A program made the translations under genes and the position numbers. A DNA stretch of 32,138 bases from Pseudomonadales bacterium (lineage in GTDB: Bacteria; Pseudomonadota; Gammaproteobacteria; Pseudomonadales; Pseudohongiellaceae): assembly GCA_022822865.1 (NCBI GenBank), contig JAJDYJ010000054.1:1-32138 (forward strand). Direction: 5' to 3'. Positions 21,258-31,924 of this stretch are shown piece by piece. The notes beneath the pieces were generated by a model. The model ran no database searches and was not told the origin of the DNA. It worked only from the letters and a program-made list of their open reading frames with translations. Every line of letters starts with the position of its first letter. Within the stretch, counting starts at the first letter, position 1.

Positions 21258-22244
21258 TCAATCGACCGTCCAGGTATTGCCGCTTTGCAGCAGGGCGGCG
21301 AGATTGCCTTCCCGGGATTTGCCCTTGCGGCGGGAGAATTCTTCGTCGAAGCTTGGCTGCCGGCGCCGGTACAGAACCCCGATGGCAATGGGAAAACCGG
21401 GGCCGCCCATGGCCGCGAGCAGTTGCGCGAGAACCGGGTTGGTTTCGTCGTGAACAAGCACGTCTTCGGCGTCCGCGCCGGTCACTTCCAGGCGAAGCCG
21501 CTCCCGGTCCAGACGAATCGCCTTTTCCCTTTCCCCGCCGAAGACGATGGGCTTGCCGTGCTCGACTTCCACCCGGAAATCCGGCGCGGTGGCGCGGTCC
21601 TTGACCGGCTCGAAAATGCCGTCGTTGTAGATCGGGCAGTTCTGCAGGATTTCGATGAAGGCCGTGCCCTTGTGCGCGTGGCCCGCGCCGATCACCGCCG
21701 ACAGATGCCTGGCGTGGGTATCGATGGAACGAGCGATGAAACTGCCGCCGGCGCCGAAGGCGACCGAGCAGGGCGACAGCGGCGCGTCGATCGAACCTCC
21801 CGGCGAGGACGGCGACCGGGTTCCCGGTCTCGAGGTCGGCGAATACTGGCCTTTCGTCAATCCGTAGATCTCGTTGTTGAACAGCAGCACCTGCATGTCC
21901 AGATTGCGGCGCAAGGTATGGATCATGTGATTGCCGCCGATGCTGAAGCCGTCGCCGTCGCCGGTAATGACCCAGACATCGAGTTCCGGATTGGCCAGCT
22001 TGACGCCGGTGGCGATCGCGGGCGCCCGGCCGTGGATGGTATGGAAACCGTACGTGTTCATGTAATAGGGGAATCGCGAGGAGCAGCCGATGCCCGAAAC
22101 GAACACCTGGTTCTCCCGCGGCCTGCCGAGCGTGGGCAGCAGTTTCTGCACCGTCTTCAGGATGGCGTAGTCCCCGCAGCCGGGGCACCAGCGCACTTCC
22201 TGGTCGGAGGCGAAATCCTTCAGCGTCAGATTGGGCTTGTTCAT
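21258..22244 (-). CDS. korB: 2-oxoacid:ferredoxin oxidoreductase, beta subunit (TPP-binding)
   Basis: A 328-residue beta subunit that binds thiamine diphosphate and, with the alpha/gamma subunit, oxidatively decarboxylates a 2-oxoacid to acyl-CoA while reducing ferredoxin. Visible features are WCPGCGDYA near residue 20, GIGCSSRFPYYMNTYG near residue 52, and the TPP/Mg motif GDGDGFSIGGNH near 93 followed by NNEIYGLTKGQ. The motif set fits the 2-oxoglutarate-type enzymes of aerobic bacteria, but substrate choice between 2-oxoglutarate and others is not settled by sequence reading. ATG at 22244 overlaps the korA stop as ATGA, a typical translational coupling. The frame is open further upstream, but that part only shadows korA. 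Confidence 0.9.
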   Translation of the reverse strand: MNKPNLTLKDFASDQEVRWCPGCGDYAILKTVQKLLPTLGRPRENQVFVSGIGCSSRFPYYMNTYGFHTIHGRAPAIATGVKLANPELDVWVITGDGDGFSIGGNHMIHTLRRNLDMQVLLFNNEIYGLTKGQYSPTSRPGTRSPSSPGGSIDAPLSPCSVAFGAGGSFIARSIDTHARHLSAVIGAGHAHKGTAFIEILQNCPIYNDGIFEPVKDRATAPDFRVEVEHGKPIVFGGEREKAIRLDRERLRLEVTGADAEDVLVHDETNPVLAQLLAAMGGPGFPIAIGVLYRRRQPSFDEEFSRRKGKSREGNLAALLQSGNTWTVD

Positions 22245-24127
22245 TGCGCAGCCCCCGCTTCGCGGCGCCCGGCGTGGATGGCCGCGAGAATTTCGCCGAT
22301 CTTGAACGGCTGGCCCGAGACCTTGCTCAGGCTTTCGACATCCAGCAGAAATTCGGCGCGCAACAGGCGCGCGAATTGTCCGGTGTTCATTTCCGGCACG
22401 AGAATTTCGTCGAAACGGCCGAGCAGTTCGCCGAGATTGCGCGGCAGCGGGTTCAGATAGCGCACATGGATGTGCGACACATCCAGACCTTCGAGCCGGG
22501 CCCGCTTGACGCCCTGGTGGATCGCGCCGAAGGTGGAGCCCCAACCGACCACCGCCAGTTTGCCCGAATCTTCGCCCAGATCGACTTCCTGCAAGGGAAT
22601 GTCATCGGCGATGCCGGCCACCTTCCCGACCCGCAGATCGGTCATTTTCTGGTGATTGGCGGGGTCGTAGGAGATGTTGCCGGTATCGTAATCGCTCTCG
22701 ATGCCGCCGATTCTGTGTTCCAGTCCGGGGGTGCCGGGAAGCGCCCATACCCGCGCCCGGGTTTCCGGGTCGCGCCGGGCCGGAGAGAAGTCCGCCGAAT
22801 CTTCGGCGTATTGCACGGGAATCCGTTCGAATTTGTCCACGCCCGGGATTCTCCAGCGCTCCGCGGCATTGGCCAGATAGCCGTCCGACAGCAACATGAC
22901 CGGCGTCATGTAGCGAACCGCCAGACGCACGGCTTCGCGCGCGATATCGAAACACTCCGGCGGCGTGGCCGGCGCGATGACCGGCAGAGGCGTATCGCCG
23001 TGGCGGCCGAACAGCGCCATGTCCAGATCCGATTGTTCGGTCTTGGTAGGCAGGCCGGTCGAAGGGCCGCCGCGCTGGGTGTCGATGACGATGAGGGGCA
23101 ACTCGGTCGAGATCGCCAGCGACATGCCTTCGGATTTCAGCGCAACGCCCGGTCCCGCGCTGGAAGTAACGCCCAGGGCGCCGGCAAAAGACGCGCCGAT
23201 GGCCGTGCAGACCGCTGCGATTTCGTCTTCGGCCTGGAAGGTGCTGACGCGGAAATCCTTGCGGCCGGACAACTCATGCAGCAGGTTGGACGCGGGCGTG
23301 ATCGGATAGGAAGCGAAAAGCATGTCGATTCCGGCGAGTTCGGTTCCCGCCAGCAATCCCCAGGCCAGCGCCTGGGTGCCGGTGACATTGCGATACAGGC
23401 CCCGCTCCGACTTCGCTTTCGGCACGCGATACACATGAATGCCGGAAGGCAGTTCGGCGGTTTCGCCGAAGGCGTGGCCGGCATTGAGCGCGGCGATGTT
23501 CGCCTTCGCGACTTCGGGCTTGTTCGCGAACTTGGTTTCCAGATTCATGATCGTGGCGTCGCGGTCGCGGTCGAACAGCCACATGACCAGGCCCAGCGTC
23601 CACATGTTCTTGCAGCGCAGACTGGCCTTGTGACCGAGTCCGAACTCTTCCACGGCGGCCAGCACCTGGGCGGAAATATCGATATCCAGGACCCGGTATT
23701 CGGCCAGCGAGCCGTCGTCGAGCGGATTGACCTCATATCCCGCCTTGGCGAGATTCTTCGCGGTAAAGGCGCCGCGGTCGACGACGATCAGGCCGCCGTC
23801 CACCAGGTTGCCCAGATTGGTGATCAATGCCGCAGGATTCATCGCCACGAGCACATCGAGCGCGTCGCCGGCGGTGGTGACGTCTTCCGAACCGAAATAG
23901 ATCTGAAAGGCCGAAACGCCGAATGTCGCACCGACCGGAGCGCGGATTTCAGCGGGGAAATCGGGAAAGGTCGAAAGATCGTTGCCGTAGAGCGCCGTCG
24001 CCAGGGTGAAATTGGCGCCGGTCAATTGCATGCCGTCGCCGGAATCTCCGGCGAAACGCACGACGACATCCACCACCTCTCGTTCGTCGAGATGACGCTC
24101 GTCCAGTTGTTCTTCGGTCAATTCCAC
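22241..24127 (-). CDS. korA: 2-oxoacid:ferredoxin oxidoreductase, fused gamma-alpha subunit
   Basis: A 628-residue fused subunit. Residues about 15-190 are the gamma domain with [14 protein letters not shown]. The following alpha domain has [33 protein letters not shown] and [14 protein letters not shown], the pyrimidine-binding/CoA region of the family. Fusion of gamma and alpha is standard for the two-subunit KorAB class. The frame opens at TTG 24151, but GTG at 24127 is more likely: the probable TAGAAT box at 24160-24165 would put transcription start around 24153, too close to that TTG. No Shine-Dalgarno sequence precedes either. First gene of the korAB operon, divergent from hisB. Confidence 0.9.
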   Translation of the reverse strand: MELTEEQLDERHLDEREVVDVVVRFAGDSGDGMQLTGANFTLATALYGNDLSTFPDFPAEIRAPVGATFGVSAFQIYFGSEDVTTAGDALDVLVAMNPAALITNLGNLVDGGLIVVDRGAFTAKNLAKAGYEVNPLDDGSLAEYRVLDIDISAQVLAAVEEFGLGHKASLRCKNMWTLGLVMWLFDRDRDATIMNLETKFANKPEVAKANIAALNAGHAFGETAELPSGIHVYRVPKAKSERGLYRNVTGTQALAWGLLAGTELAGIDMLFASYPITPASNLLHELSGRKDFRVSTFQAEDEIAAVCTAIGASFAGALGVTSSAGPGVALKSEGMSLAISTELPLIVIDTQRGGPSTGLPTKTEQSDLDMALFGRHGDTPLPVIAPATPPECFDIAREAVRLAVRYMTPVMLLSDGYLANAAERWRIPGVDKFERIPVQYAEDSADFSPARRDPETRARVWALPGTPGLEHRIGGIESDYDTGNISYDPANHQKMTDLRVGKVAGIADDIPLQEVDLGEDSGKLAVVGWGSTFGAIHQGVKRARLEGLDVSHIHVRYLNPLPRNLGELLGRFDEILVPEMNTGQFARLLRAEFLLDVESLSKVSGQPFKIGEILAAIHAGRREAGAAQ

Positions 24128-24159
24128 GGAAAATGCCCAACCGCAAGGCAAGACGCGAG

Positions 24160-24168
24160 ATTCTACCA
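24160..24168 (-). promoter_or_regulatory. Extended -10 promoter of korAB
   Basis: Minus strand TGG-TAGAAT (24168-24160) about 33 nt upstream of the korA GTG. The segment ATCTGG-TAGAAT...TCTTGCC...TTGGGCATTTT matches the region upstream of the SagB gene almost base for base apart from a short insertion, and shows the same absence of a Shine-Dalgarno site. Confidence 0.55.
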
Positions 24169-24207
24169 GATTTGCGATCCCGCCCCCTCTCCGCCCTTCA
24201 CCCCAAC

Positions 24208-24245
24208 GTCATTCTGCGCGGAGCGAAGCGCAGTCGCGGAATGAC
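24208..24245. repeat. Palindromic dispersed-repeat-like element between korA and hisB
   Basis: The 38-bp sequence starts GTCATTCTGCG and ends CGCGGAATGAC, so the ends pair over 11 bp with one T-G wobble. The interior GAGCGAAGCGC is also self-complementary in part. This resembles REP-type extragenic palindromes common in GC-rich proteobacteria. It sits in the divergent gap and could protect or separate the two transcripts. Only one copy is in the window. Confidence 0.6.
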
Positions 24246-24284
24246 AGAGGGCAACTCTTCGCTGTGTTTATCCGGCCGGGGAGT

Positions 24285-24290
24285 TATAAT
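24285..24290 (+). promoter_or_regulatory. Candidate -10 box of the his operon
   Basis: A perfect TATAAT 45 bp before the hisB ATG in the divergent korA-hisB gap. The expected -35 region (around 24262-24267) has only weak similarity, so the call rests on the -10. Confidence 0.45.
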
Positions 24291-24335
24291 GCGCAGCCTC
24301 GATGGCGACCGCCCGGCACAACCGGTAACGCAATC

Positions 24336-24932
24336 ATGAGCAAGCAAGCGCGTAGCGCAAGCGTCCAGCGCAATACGAAGGAAACCCGTATTTCCGTCTC
24401 GATCGATCTTGACGGCAGCGGCCGTTTCGAGGCGGAAACCGGTCTGCCTTTTCTTGAGCATATGCTCGATCAGATCGCCCGTCACGGCATGCTCGATCTG
24501 ACCATAAAGGCCGAAGGCGATCTGGAAATCGACGCCCATCACACCGTCGAGGATCTCGGCATCACCCTCGGGCAGGCTCTGAACGAGGCGCTGGACAAGA
24601 CCGGCATTCGCCGCTACGGCCATGCCTATGTGCCGCTCGACGAGGCGCTCTCCCGGGTGGCGATCGATTTTTCCGGACGGCCGGGGCTCGAATACCACGC
24701 CGAATTCGCGCGCGCCGTCGTCGGCGGATTCGACATCGACCTGTTTCGCGAGTTTTTCCAGGGTTTCGTCAACCACGCCTTCGTCACCTTGCACGTCGAC
24801 AATATCCGCGGCCGCAACGCGCATCATCAGATCGAGACGATCTTCAAGGCCTTCGGCCGCGCCTTGCGCATGGCGGTGGAACTCGATCCGCGCTCGGCCG
24901 GCGTGATTCCGTCCACCAAGGGCAGCTTGTAG
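24336..24932 (+). CDS. hisB: Imidazoleglycerol-phosphate dehydratase
   Basis: A 198-residue enzyme for the dehydration of imidazole glycerol phosphate to imidazole acetol phosphate in histidine synthesis. Characteristic metal-binding motifs are present: [24 protein letters not shown], and the second half [23 protein letters not shown]. It ends STKGSL as usual. There is no N-terminal phosphatase domain, so this is the monofunctional form rather than the bifunctional enterobacterial one. The start ATG at 24336 (MSKQAR) is preferred over upstream in-frame codons which precede the TATAAT box. First gene of hisBHAF, 58 bp before hisH. Confidence 0.97.
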   Translation: MSKQARSASVQRNTKETRISVSIDLDGSGRFEAETGLPFLEHMLDQIARHGMLDLTIKAEGDLEIDAHHTVEDLGITLGQALNEALDKTGIRRYGHAYVPLDEALSRVAIDFSGRPGLEYHAEFARAVVGGFDIDLFREFFQGFVNHAFVTLHVDNIRGRNAHHQIETIFKAFGRALRMAVELDPRSAGVIPSTKGSL

Positions 24933-24990
24933 GCCGGAATTCGGCCCCGGATCGGTCCGGCGGCGTGACTGAATCGACAGAGTTGGATTG

Positions 24991-25647
24991 ATGAATACGG
25001 TCGCGGTCATCGACTACGGTATGGGCAATCTGCATTCCGTCGCCAAGGCGGTGGAGCACGTCGGCCGCGAACTGCATCTCGACGTCAGGGTTGCGGTAAC
25101 CGCGAACGCGGAAACGATCGCCGATGCCGACAGGGTCATCTTTCCCGGCGTCGGCGCGATTCGCGATTGCATGGCCGAAATCAACCGGCTCAATGTCGGC
25201 AGGATGGTGGCCGAGGCGATGAAAACACGGCCCGTGCTTGCGATCTGCGTCGGCATGCAGGCGCTGATGGAGCGCTCGGAGGAAAACGGCGGCGTCGATT
25301 GCCTGGGCCTGGCGCCGGGCCGCGTGCGCTATTTCGGCGACGAATTGCGCGATGAGCGAGGTTCGCGGCTGAAAGTTCCGCATATGGGCTGGAACGAAGT
25401 GCGACAGACCCGTGAGCATCCCCTGTGGGAAGGCGTTCCCGACGGCAGCCGCTTCTATTTCGTGCACAGTTATTATGTGGAAACCGGCAGCGACGACCTG
25501 GTTGCCGGCAAAACGACTTACGGCAAGGAAATGGTTTCGGCTTTCGCCGACCGCAATATCTTCGCCACCCAGTTCCACCCGGAAAAAAGCCAGACCGCCG
25601 GATTGCGCCTGCTCGGCAATTTCCTGCAATGGAACTGCGCCGCATGA
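24991..25647 (+). CDS. hisH: Imidazole glycerol phosphate synthase, glutamine amidotransferase subunit
   Basis: A 218-residue class I glutamine amidotransferase supplying ammonia to HisF. It begins [14 protein letters not shown], has the nucleophile Cys in [11 protein letters not shown] (about residue 84-86), the conserved PHMGWNEV and YFVHSYYVE, and the His-Glu of the triad in [10 protein letters not shown]. Length is normal. The start is ATG at 24991, directly after an in-frame TTG; GGAT lies just before. Followed by a 160-bp gap filled by two palindromic repeat copies before hisA, which is unusual inside this operon. Confidence 0.97.
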   Translation: MNTVAVIDYGMGNLHSVAKAVEHVGRELHLDVRVAVTANAETIADADRVIFPGVGAIRDCMAEINRLNVGRMVAEAMKTRPVLAICVGMQALMERSEENGGVDCLGLAPGRVRYFGDELRDERGSRLKVPHMGWNEVRQTREHPLWEGVPDGSRFYFVHSYYVETGSDDLVAGKTTYGKEMVSAFADRNIFATQFHPEKSQTAGLRLLGNFLQWNCAA

Positions 25648-25670
25648 ATCGCCTTCCCGTTCGCACCGCA

Positions 25671-25719
25671 TCACTCCCCCTCAGGGGGAGTCAAATCCGC
25701 GAAGCGGATTTGGTGGGGG
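25671..25719. repeat. Palindromic repeat copy 1 between hisH and hisA
   Basis: A 49-bp unit made of two hairpins: CTCCCCCTCAGGGGGAG, then AAATCCGCGAAGCGGATTT, followed by GGTGGGGG. Repeated at 25746-25794 with a single base difference (A to C in the first loop). It is a REP-like or mini-transposon-like element. Because both copies are in the same orientation and intra-operonic, the his mRNA would carry four potential stem-loops here. Confidence 0.85.
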
Positions 25720-25745
25720 TTTTCCGTCAGCCATTTCGCCCCGAA

Positions 25746-25794
25746 TCACTCCCCCTCCGGGGGAGTCAAATCCGCGAAGCGGATTTGGTGGGGG
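25746..25794. repeat. Palindromic repeat copy 2 between hisH and hisA
   Basis: Second direct copy of the 49-bp double-hairpin unit, 75 bp downstream of the first by start position, with CTCCCCCTCCGGGGGAG as first hairpin. It ends 13 bp before the hisA ATG. The repeat occupies the place where the hisA ribosome site would be expected, and the distal GGGGG may serve that role. Confidence 0.85.
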
Positions 25795-25807
25795 ATGTCC
25801 GGCAGCC

Positions 25808-26554
25808 ATGTTGATCATCCCCGCAATAGACCTCAAGGACGGCAAATGCGTGCGCCTGCGCCAGGGCCGGTTCGACGAGACCACGGTATTCTCCGAAGAC
25901 CCGGCGGAAATGGCCGGCAAATGGCGCGAGCGCGGCGCCAAGCGGCTGCACATGGTCGATCTCGACGGCGCGGTAGCCGGATCCCCCAGGAACGCGGGAA
26001 TCGTGGAGGCCATTGTTCGGAACTATCCGGATTTGCCTGTTCAGATCGGCGGCGGCATCCGCAATCTCGAAACCGCCGAATCGTATATCGAAGCCGGCGT
26101 GCGTTACGTCATCATCGGCACGCAGGCCGTGCGCGAGCCGGAATTCGTCCCGGCCGCCTGCGAGCGATTCCCCGGCCAGGTGATCGTCGGAATCGACGCC
26201 AAAGACGGCATGGTCGCCACCCAGGGCTGGCTGGAAGTCAGCGAAATCAGCGCCGTCTCTCTCACCGGACGATTCGCGGACTGCGGCGCCAGCGCCATCG
26301 TTTATACCGATATTTCCCGGGACGGCATGATGCAGGGAGTCAACGTGGAAGCAACAGCCGACCTGGCGGCGCAATCCGCGATTCCGCTGATCGCTTCCGG
26401 CGGCGTGACCGATCTCGATGACATCGTCAGGTTGAAGCAGGCCGCGGCCGACTGCGGCGGCGCCGGCATCATCGGTGTGATCGCCGGCCGCGCCCTGTAC
26501 GAAGGCACGCTTGACCTCGGCCAGGCCCAGGCGGCAGCGGAAGCGCAGACTTAG
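25808..26554 (+). CDS. hisA: Phosphoribosylformimino-5-aminoimidazole carboxamide ribotide isomerase
   Basis: A 248-residue TIM-barrel enzyme isomerising ProFAR to PRFAR in histidine synthesis. Beta-1 carries [18 protein letters not shown] with the catalytic Asp, and half-barrel repeats show [23 protein letters not shown] and the second-half [16 protein letters not shown] with the other catalytic Asp. The phosphate-binding ends [11 protein letters not shown] and [11 protein letters not shown] are intact. ATG at 25808 is the natural N-terminus; upstream in-frame sequence is repeat DNA. The gene stops two bases before hisF. Confidence 0.97.
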   Translation: MLIIPAIDLKDGKCVRLRQGRFDETTVFSEDPAEMAGKWRERGAKRLHMVDLDGAVAGSPRNAGIVEAIVRNYPDLPVQIGGGIRNLETAESYIEAGVRYVIIGTQAVREPEFVPAACERFPGQVIVGIDAKDGMVATQGWLEVSEISAVSLTGRFADCGASAIVYTDISRDGMMQGVNVEATADLAAQSAIPLIASGGVTDLDDIVRLKQAAADCGGAGIIGVIAGRALYEGTLDLGQAQAAAEAQT

Positions 26555-26556
26555 CC

Positions 26557-27327
<771 letters not shown>

Positions 27328-27333
27328 CGGCGC

Positions 27334-28614
27334 TCAGCGCGCACGCAGGGTGTTCAGGCCCTTGAGCAGATTCAGCGCTTCGTTGAGTGGATAGTCGGTG
27401 GTCAGCACTTCGGCGGCGGATACCAGGGGAGCGGCGTTATCATCGGCGCCGTTGCGGTTTTCCAGGCTTCCCGGCAGGTCGGCTTCGGCGAATTGCGTGA
27501 CGTTTCGCGCGCGGCGGGTGACGAAGGCCTCTTCCACGACGATGTCCGGCTCGATGCCCTGGGCCTGGATCGAACGGCCGTCGGGCGTGTAATACAGCGA
27601 AGTGGTCAACTTTATTGCCCGGTCTCCGTCGAGCGGCAGCACCGATTGCACCGAGCCCTTGCCGAAACTGCGCGTGCCCATTACGACCGCCCGGCCGTGA
27701 TCCTGCAGCGCGCCCGCGACGATTTCCGCGGCCGAGGCCGAACCGCCGTTGATCAATACCACGACGGGCAAGTCGGGGGCCACGGTTTCGGCGTTGGCGA
27801 AATACTCGTCGGACGCCGCTTGCAGCCGGCCCTCGGTATACACCACGCGGCCTGATTCGACGAACGCGTCCACCACGTCGACCGAAGCCTGCAAGACGCC
27901 GCCCGGGTTGTTGCGCAGGTCGAGCACGAGGCCTTTCAGTTCCGCGTCTTCTTCGAGCAGTCCGGCGACCTCTTGCTGGAAATCCTTGCCGGTGTTGAGC
28001 TGAAACACCGGGATGCGCACATAGGCATAGCCCGGTTCCAGCAGGCGGCTGCGCACGCTGTTGACCGCGATCGCTTCGCGGGTGATCTCGACGTCAAAGG
28101 GTTCCAGCGCGTCCCTGGAAACCGTCAGCGTCACTTGCGTTCCCGGCTCGCCGCGCATGAGATTGGCGGCGTCTTCGGGCAGCATGTCGCGCACCGGCTG
28201 GTTGTCGATGGCGACGATCAGGTCGCCGGATCGCAGCCCGGCCCGGTCGGCGGGGGTGTCGTCGATCGGAGCGATTACGAGGATATAGCCGTTTTCCTGC
28301 CCGACCTCGATGCCGAGTCCGCCGAATTCTCCGGTTGTGGTTTCCTGCAGGCTGTTGAAGTCCCGGCCGTCGACGAAGGCAGAATGCGGGTCGAGATTCG
28401 CCAGCATGCCGCGAATGGCGTTTTCGAGCAGGGTGCGATCGTCGATCTCCTCGACGTAGGACATGCGGATACGGTCCAGCGCCTCGGTGAACAGGCGCAC
28501 GTCGTCGAGCGGCAGAGGCAGCGCGTCGTCCTGGGCCTGGGCCGCGCCCGCAAGGGTAAGCAGCAGACAGGAAACAAGGCCATTACGGAAAGGTCCCATT
28601 CGATTTCTTGTCAT
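27334..28614 (-). CDS. Carboxy-terminal processing protease (S41 family), periplasmic
   Basis: A 426-residue serine protease with a signal peptide ([16 protein letters not shown] near residues 13-28). A PDZ domain follows (about 90-180) with [17 protein letters not shown] and [18 protein letters not shown]. The S41 catalytic domain has [19 protein letters not shown], the nucleophile Ser in [18 protein letters not shown] and the general-base Lys in [11 protein letters not shown]. All are intact, so an active CtpA-type enzyme that trims C-termini of periplasmic or membrane proteins is expected. Start ATG at 28614 is chosen to give a compact signal peptide; ATG at 28599 is an equal candidate, and the frame is open to 28713. 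A similar protease is often found near hisF in gammaproteobacterial genomes. Confidence 0.93.
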   Translation of the reverse strand: MTRNRMGPFRNGLVSCLLLTLAGAAQAQDDALPLPLDDVRLFTEALDRIRMSYVEEIDDRTLLENAIRGMLANLDPHSAFVDGRDFNSLQETTTGEFGGLGIEVGQENGYILVIAPIDDTPADRAGLRSGDLIVAIDNQPVRDMLPEDAANLMRGEPGTQVTLTVSRDALEPFDVEITREAIAVNSVRSRLLEPGYAYVRIPVFQLNTGKDFQQEVAGLLEEDAELKGLVLDLRNNPGGVLQASVDVVDAFVESGRVVYTEGRLQAASDEYFANAETVAPDLPVVVLINGGSASAAEIVAGALQDHGRAVVMGTRSFGKGSVQSVLPLDGDRAIKLTTSLYYTPDGRSIQAQGIEPDIVVEEAFVTRRARNVTQFAEADLPGSLENRNGADDNAAPLVSAAEVLTTDYPLNEALNLLKGLNTLRAR

Positions 28615-28749
28615 CTGGTTTCGGCGCCAAAGCGGAACAGCCCGCGCAAACGCCAATACTTCCAGTTTCTCCGCCGCTTGGCAATTGCTATGCGGCTTCG
28701 ATCGGCATCTCACCGCCGCTGGGGTGAAAGGTGCGAGCGCCGCCGAACC

Positions 28750-31700
28750 TCAGTCGGTGGTCCTCTCAAGACATTCCAGCACCTGTCGAACCGGCGTCCA
28801 GCCGGACCACACCGCCTCCTCGTCCTCCGCGTCCTTCGCGGTGAACGCGGCAGCGGGCCGCGCCGTCGCACCCTCCCAGTCGGGAAGCGCCCTTTCGGGG
28901 CCCTCGCCCTGGTAGGCGATCAGGACGCGGTACCAGTTCGCGCCGTAGTTCGGCCCTCTGGCCGCGTTGGAATCGTAATAGCCAGCGACGGTATTCCACT
29001 TGGCGTCGTTTACGCAATTGACGGTATCGCGCACCATGGGAGACCGGCTCGTGCTCAAGGTGACGCTGGAGCCGGCGCGGGCGTTTGTGCCCGCGCCGCG
29101 GACCGTAACGGCGACGCCCACTGTGTGACCGGTGTCTGCGTCCACCGCGGGCCGCGTCCAGGTCGGGGTCGCGGAAGCCGGATTGTCCAGCGTGCCCCCG
29201 GTTACGACCCAGGCGTACTCCGGCGCGCCATCGTAGGTTCCGCCCGTCAAGGTCACGCTGACTTGCACCGCGGTGTTTTCGTATCCATCCGCGATGGGGT
29301 TGACCGCCACCGCGGGCGGAACCGCCTCCGGAAGCCCCGCGCTGCTCCGCGCGCTGCCCGCCACAGACAGGCTGTAATCGCCCGTGACGCTCGGGCTGTA
29401 GCCGCGCACTTCCAGATAGTAAGTCCCCACCTGCAGCCAGCCGGTCACGATGCGGAAGTTGTACTCCTGGCCGCCGTCGTCGTTCCGCGAGAGTGTGCGC
29501 CCGGCGCCGTCGAACAGCGTTCCGTATGTGTCCCGGCTCCCGGTGCTGGAGAGGTCCAGGGTGCCGGCCTGGGCGATTTCGATGCGAAAGTAGTCCCGAT
29601 CGTTGTGGGTCAGATTGCCGTCGGTGGTGGACGGTATCACCACCGTGGTCGCGGCGTCGCGGTCGTTCCCGTGGTCGTCTTCGTTCCCGTTTCCACCGCC
29701 GGCTATATTGCGCACCAGCGCGGTCTGGCCGGCTGTCGCCGTTGCGCTGTCGCCGGCTCGGGCCCTGGCGCCAGTCCCCCTGGCGGTGACCGTGAGTTCG
29801 ACGGTGTAACTGGCGTCTGCGTCCACCGACGGGCGCGTCCAGAACGGAAAGGCGGCGGCCGGGTCGCTGAGTGTCCCGCCGGATACCGTCCAGGCGTACT
29901 CCAGCCGATCATAGACGCCGCCGGTCAGCGTTGAGAAGAGTTGCACCGTGGCGCCCTCGTCCCCGTCCGCTATGGAGTTGACGGTCAATGTCGTCGGCGC
30001 GGTCGCCGCCGGCAATTGCCCGGCAACGTTGCGCACGATGTTGTAGCGACTGCTGTTTGCGGTGTCGCTGGTGCTGGCGCGGGCGACCGTTCCCGTGCCG
30101 CGGACCGTTACTTTCAGGCGCACGACGTGGCTGGCGTCCACATTCACCGAGGGCCGCGTCCAGGTGGGCGTGGCGGAGGTCGGGTCGTCGAAACTGCCGC
30201 CGCTAGCGGTCCAGGCGTATTCGGGCGAACCGTCGTAGGCGCCGCCGGTCAGGGTCGCGCCGAGTTGGACGGTTGCGCCCTCGTCTCCGGCGTCTATTCT
30301 GTCGATCGAAACAGCCGGCGCCTCCGCCACGGGCAGCGCCGCCGCGGTATTGCGCACCAGGGCGCCGAGGCTCGCGTTCGCCAGGTCGCTGGAGCCGGTG
30401 CGGGCGACCGTTCCGGTACCCTGGACCAGCACGGTGAGGCGCACGGTGTGATTGGCGTTCGCGGTAACCGACGGGCGGGTCCAGGTCGGGGTGGCCGAAT
30501 TGGGATTGTCGAGCCTGCCGCCGGTCACGCTCCAGTCATATTCCGCGGCGCCGTCGTATGCGCCGCCCGCCAGCGTTGCCCCGAGGCGCACTGTCGTGTC
30601 CTCGTCTCCGGCGGCGATGGCGTCGATGGATACCGATGGCGCTTCCGCGGCGGGAAGCGCCGCGCCTTCCTCCGACAGCACCAGTTCGTAGTTTCCGCTC
30701 GTGTTCGAGCTGTATCCATCCACCACCACATAATAGGTCCCGGCCTCCAGGGTATCCGTCACTACGCGGAAGTTGTTTCCGTCGCCGTCGTCGTCGGACC
30801 AGTCCAGCACGAATCCGTCGCCGGACTCCACCCAGCCATAAGTGTCCGTCGACCCGGTGGTCTCCGCCGTAAAACTGCCGGCCTGGTCCAGTTCCACGCG
30901 GAAATAGTCCCAGTCGCCCGCATCCAGGCGGCCGGGAGTGGTCGAAGGAATGTCCACCGCGGTCGCCGTGGACTGGCTGTCGCCGTGGTCGCCGCCGGTC
31001 GCGGCGGTGAGGACGCCGCTTGTCGAGTCGGCGTATCGGGAAGCCGCGTTGCCGGACCGGGACGCCGCCGGCAGGGTGGAGAACAGGCTGCCGTCCGCGG
31101 GTCTACCCAGCGCGTACACATCGGGATCGCAGGAGACGGCGACCGAGCCTCCGGAAAACCCGGTCGGGATTCGCACGATGTCGTCCAGAAAACGGATGTC
31201 CGAGCTTTGGGGCGGAATACGCCAGGCGCCTTCAGAAAACGGGTTGGCGGCATGGTCCCGCAGGACCATGCCGCAGGAAGCGGTTGTATAGCCGTCATTG
31301 GCCAGCGCCAGCCCGAACGAGCCGGGATTGGACGGCACGGGCAAAGCGAAATCGGCGCCGGAAGGCGCGGATTCGACGGTCGCCAGGGAAACCGGCGAAC
31401 CGCCGGCTTCGGAACTCAGCACCAGGCGGGCCACCGCGGGCCCGGCGCAGAAAAATTTCGCGTAGCCGGTGGCGAATGCGCCGCCGCCAAAGCTGGCGAA
31501 GTCGACCACCGCGTTCGGGGCGCTCAGGTCGATGGTGGCGAAAGCGCCATTGGCCGCAATGGCAACGTGGCTTTCGAACCGGGCCATGTCGAGTCCCGCG
31601 CCAACGAGTTCCATCGAACACTGGTTGACCGCGCCGGAAGCGTTGCCAAGAAACAGATGGGAACGGAAGCCTTCGCCATCGGCCACCAGGGGAATCACGT

Positions 31701-31866
31701 GTTCCCGGCTGGCGGAGTTGAGGGAGGTCTGGTCGTGGGCCGGTAGCGCGACGAGGACGCCCAGCGTCAAAAAAATTCGGAAAAACCGGAATTTCAATTT
31801 TGACTCGTGACCGGAAACTTCACCGGAAACAATGTGTCCCGCTCGCTGCATGATTTTTCTTGTCAT
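28750..31866 (-). CDS. Large secreted surface protein with two PPC domains and four Ig-like repeats
   Basis: A 1038-residue protein with a signal peptide (FRIFLTLGVLVALPAHDQ, residues 29-46) and strong ribosome site (GGAG, 8-nt spacer). Residues about 50-260 form a beta-rich head starting REHVIPLVADGEGFRSHLFL. PPC-type beta-sandwiches lie at about 293-398 and 730-837, each with D-x-D-Y-F-R and GTYYxxVxGYS motifs. About 100-residue Ig/PKD-like repeats, each with a TPTWTRPSV-like core and TVRLTV strand, lie at about 405-507, 512-613, 619-720 and 846-946. The C-terminal module (about 950-1033) has NYGANWYRVLIAYQGEG and AVWSGWTPVRQVLEC, a motif I associate with surface proteins of marine and host-associated gammaproteobacteria. 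Adhesion or matrix function is inferred. No secretion genes are adjacent. Confidence 0.82.
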   Translation of the reverse strand: MTRKIMQRAGHIVSGEVSGHESKLKFRFFRIFLTLGVLVALPAHDQTSLNSASREHVIPLVADGEGFRSHLFLGNASGAVNQCSMELVGAGLDMARFESHVAIAANGAFATIDLSAPNAVVDFASFGGGAFATGYAKFFCAGPAVARLVLSSEAGGSPVSLATVESAPSGADFALPVPSNPGSFGLALANDGYTTASCGMVLRDHAANPFSEGAWRIPPQSSDIRFLDDIVRIPTGFSGGSVAVSCDPDVYALGRPADGSLFSTLPAASRSGNAASRYADSTSGVLTAATGGDHGDSQSTATAVDIPSTTPGRLDAGDWDYFRVELDQAGSFTAETTGSTDTYGWVESGDGFVLDWSDDDGDGNNFRVVTDTLEAGTYYVVVDGYSSNTSGNYELVLSEEGAALPAAEAPSVSIDAIAAGDEDTTVRLGATLAGGAYDGAAEYDWSVTGGRLDNPNSATPTWTRPSVTANANHTVRLTVLVQGTGTVARTGSSDLANASLGALVRNTAAALPVAEAPAVSIDRIDAGDEGATVQLGATLTGGAYDGSPEYAWTASGGSFDDPTSATPTWTRPSVNVDASHVVRLKVTVRGTGTVARASTSDTANSSRYNIVRNVAGQLPAATAPTTLTVNSIADGDEGATVQLFSTLTGGVYDRLEYAWTVSGGTLSDPAAAFPFWTRPSVDADASYTVELTVTARGTGARARAGDSATATAGQTALVRNIAGGGNGNEDDHGNDRDAATTVVIPSTTDGNLTHNDRDYFRIEIAQAGTLDLSSTGSRDTYGTLFDGAGRTLSRNDDGGQEYNFRIVTGWLQVGTYYLEVRGYSPSVTGDYSLSVAGSARSSAGLPEAVPPAVAVNPIADGYENTAVQVSVTLTGGTYDGAPEYAWVVTGGTLDNPASATPTWTRPAVDADTGHTVGVAVTVRGAGTNARAGSSVTLSTSRSPMVRDTVNCVNDAKWNTVAGYYDSNAARGPNYGANWYRVLIAYQGEGPERALPDWEGATARPAAAFTAKDAEDEEAVWSGWTPVRQVLECLERTTD

Positions 31867-31924
31867 TTTTCCATCTCCTGTTTCTTGTCATTTTACACTG
31901 ACCATTCCTGCGAGTGGACGAGAT

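Noticed and set aside
22245..22544. N-terminal extension of korB into korA
   Set aside because: The extension is arginine/proline-rich shadow sequence; the ATGA overlap with the korA stop gives the standard KorB N-terminus.
25671..25794. CRISPR array
   Set aside because: There are only two units, each itself a double palindrome, with one 26-bp spacer-like gap and no cas genes. It fits REP-like intergenic repeats.
27973..31746. Two long plus-strand open frames (653 and 601 codons) opposite the surface-protein gene
   Set aside because: They mirror the repeat structure of the minus-strand gene, are arginine/glycine-rich and lack signal or domain motifs. The minus-strand frame has a signal peptide and domains.
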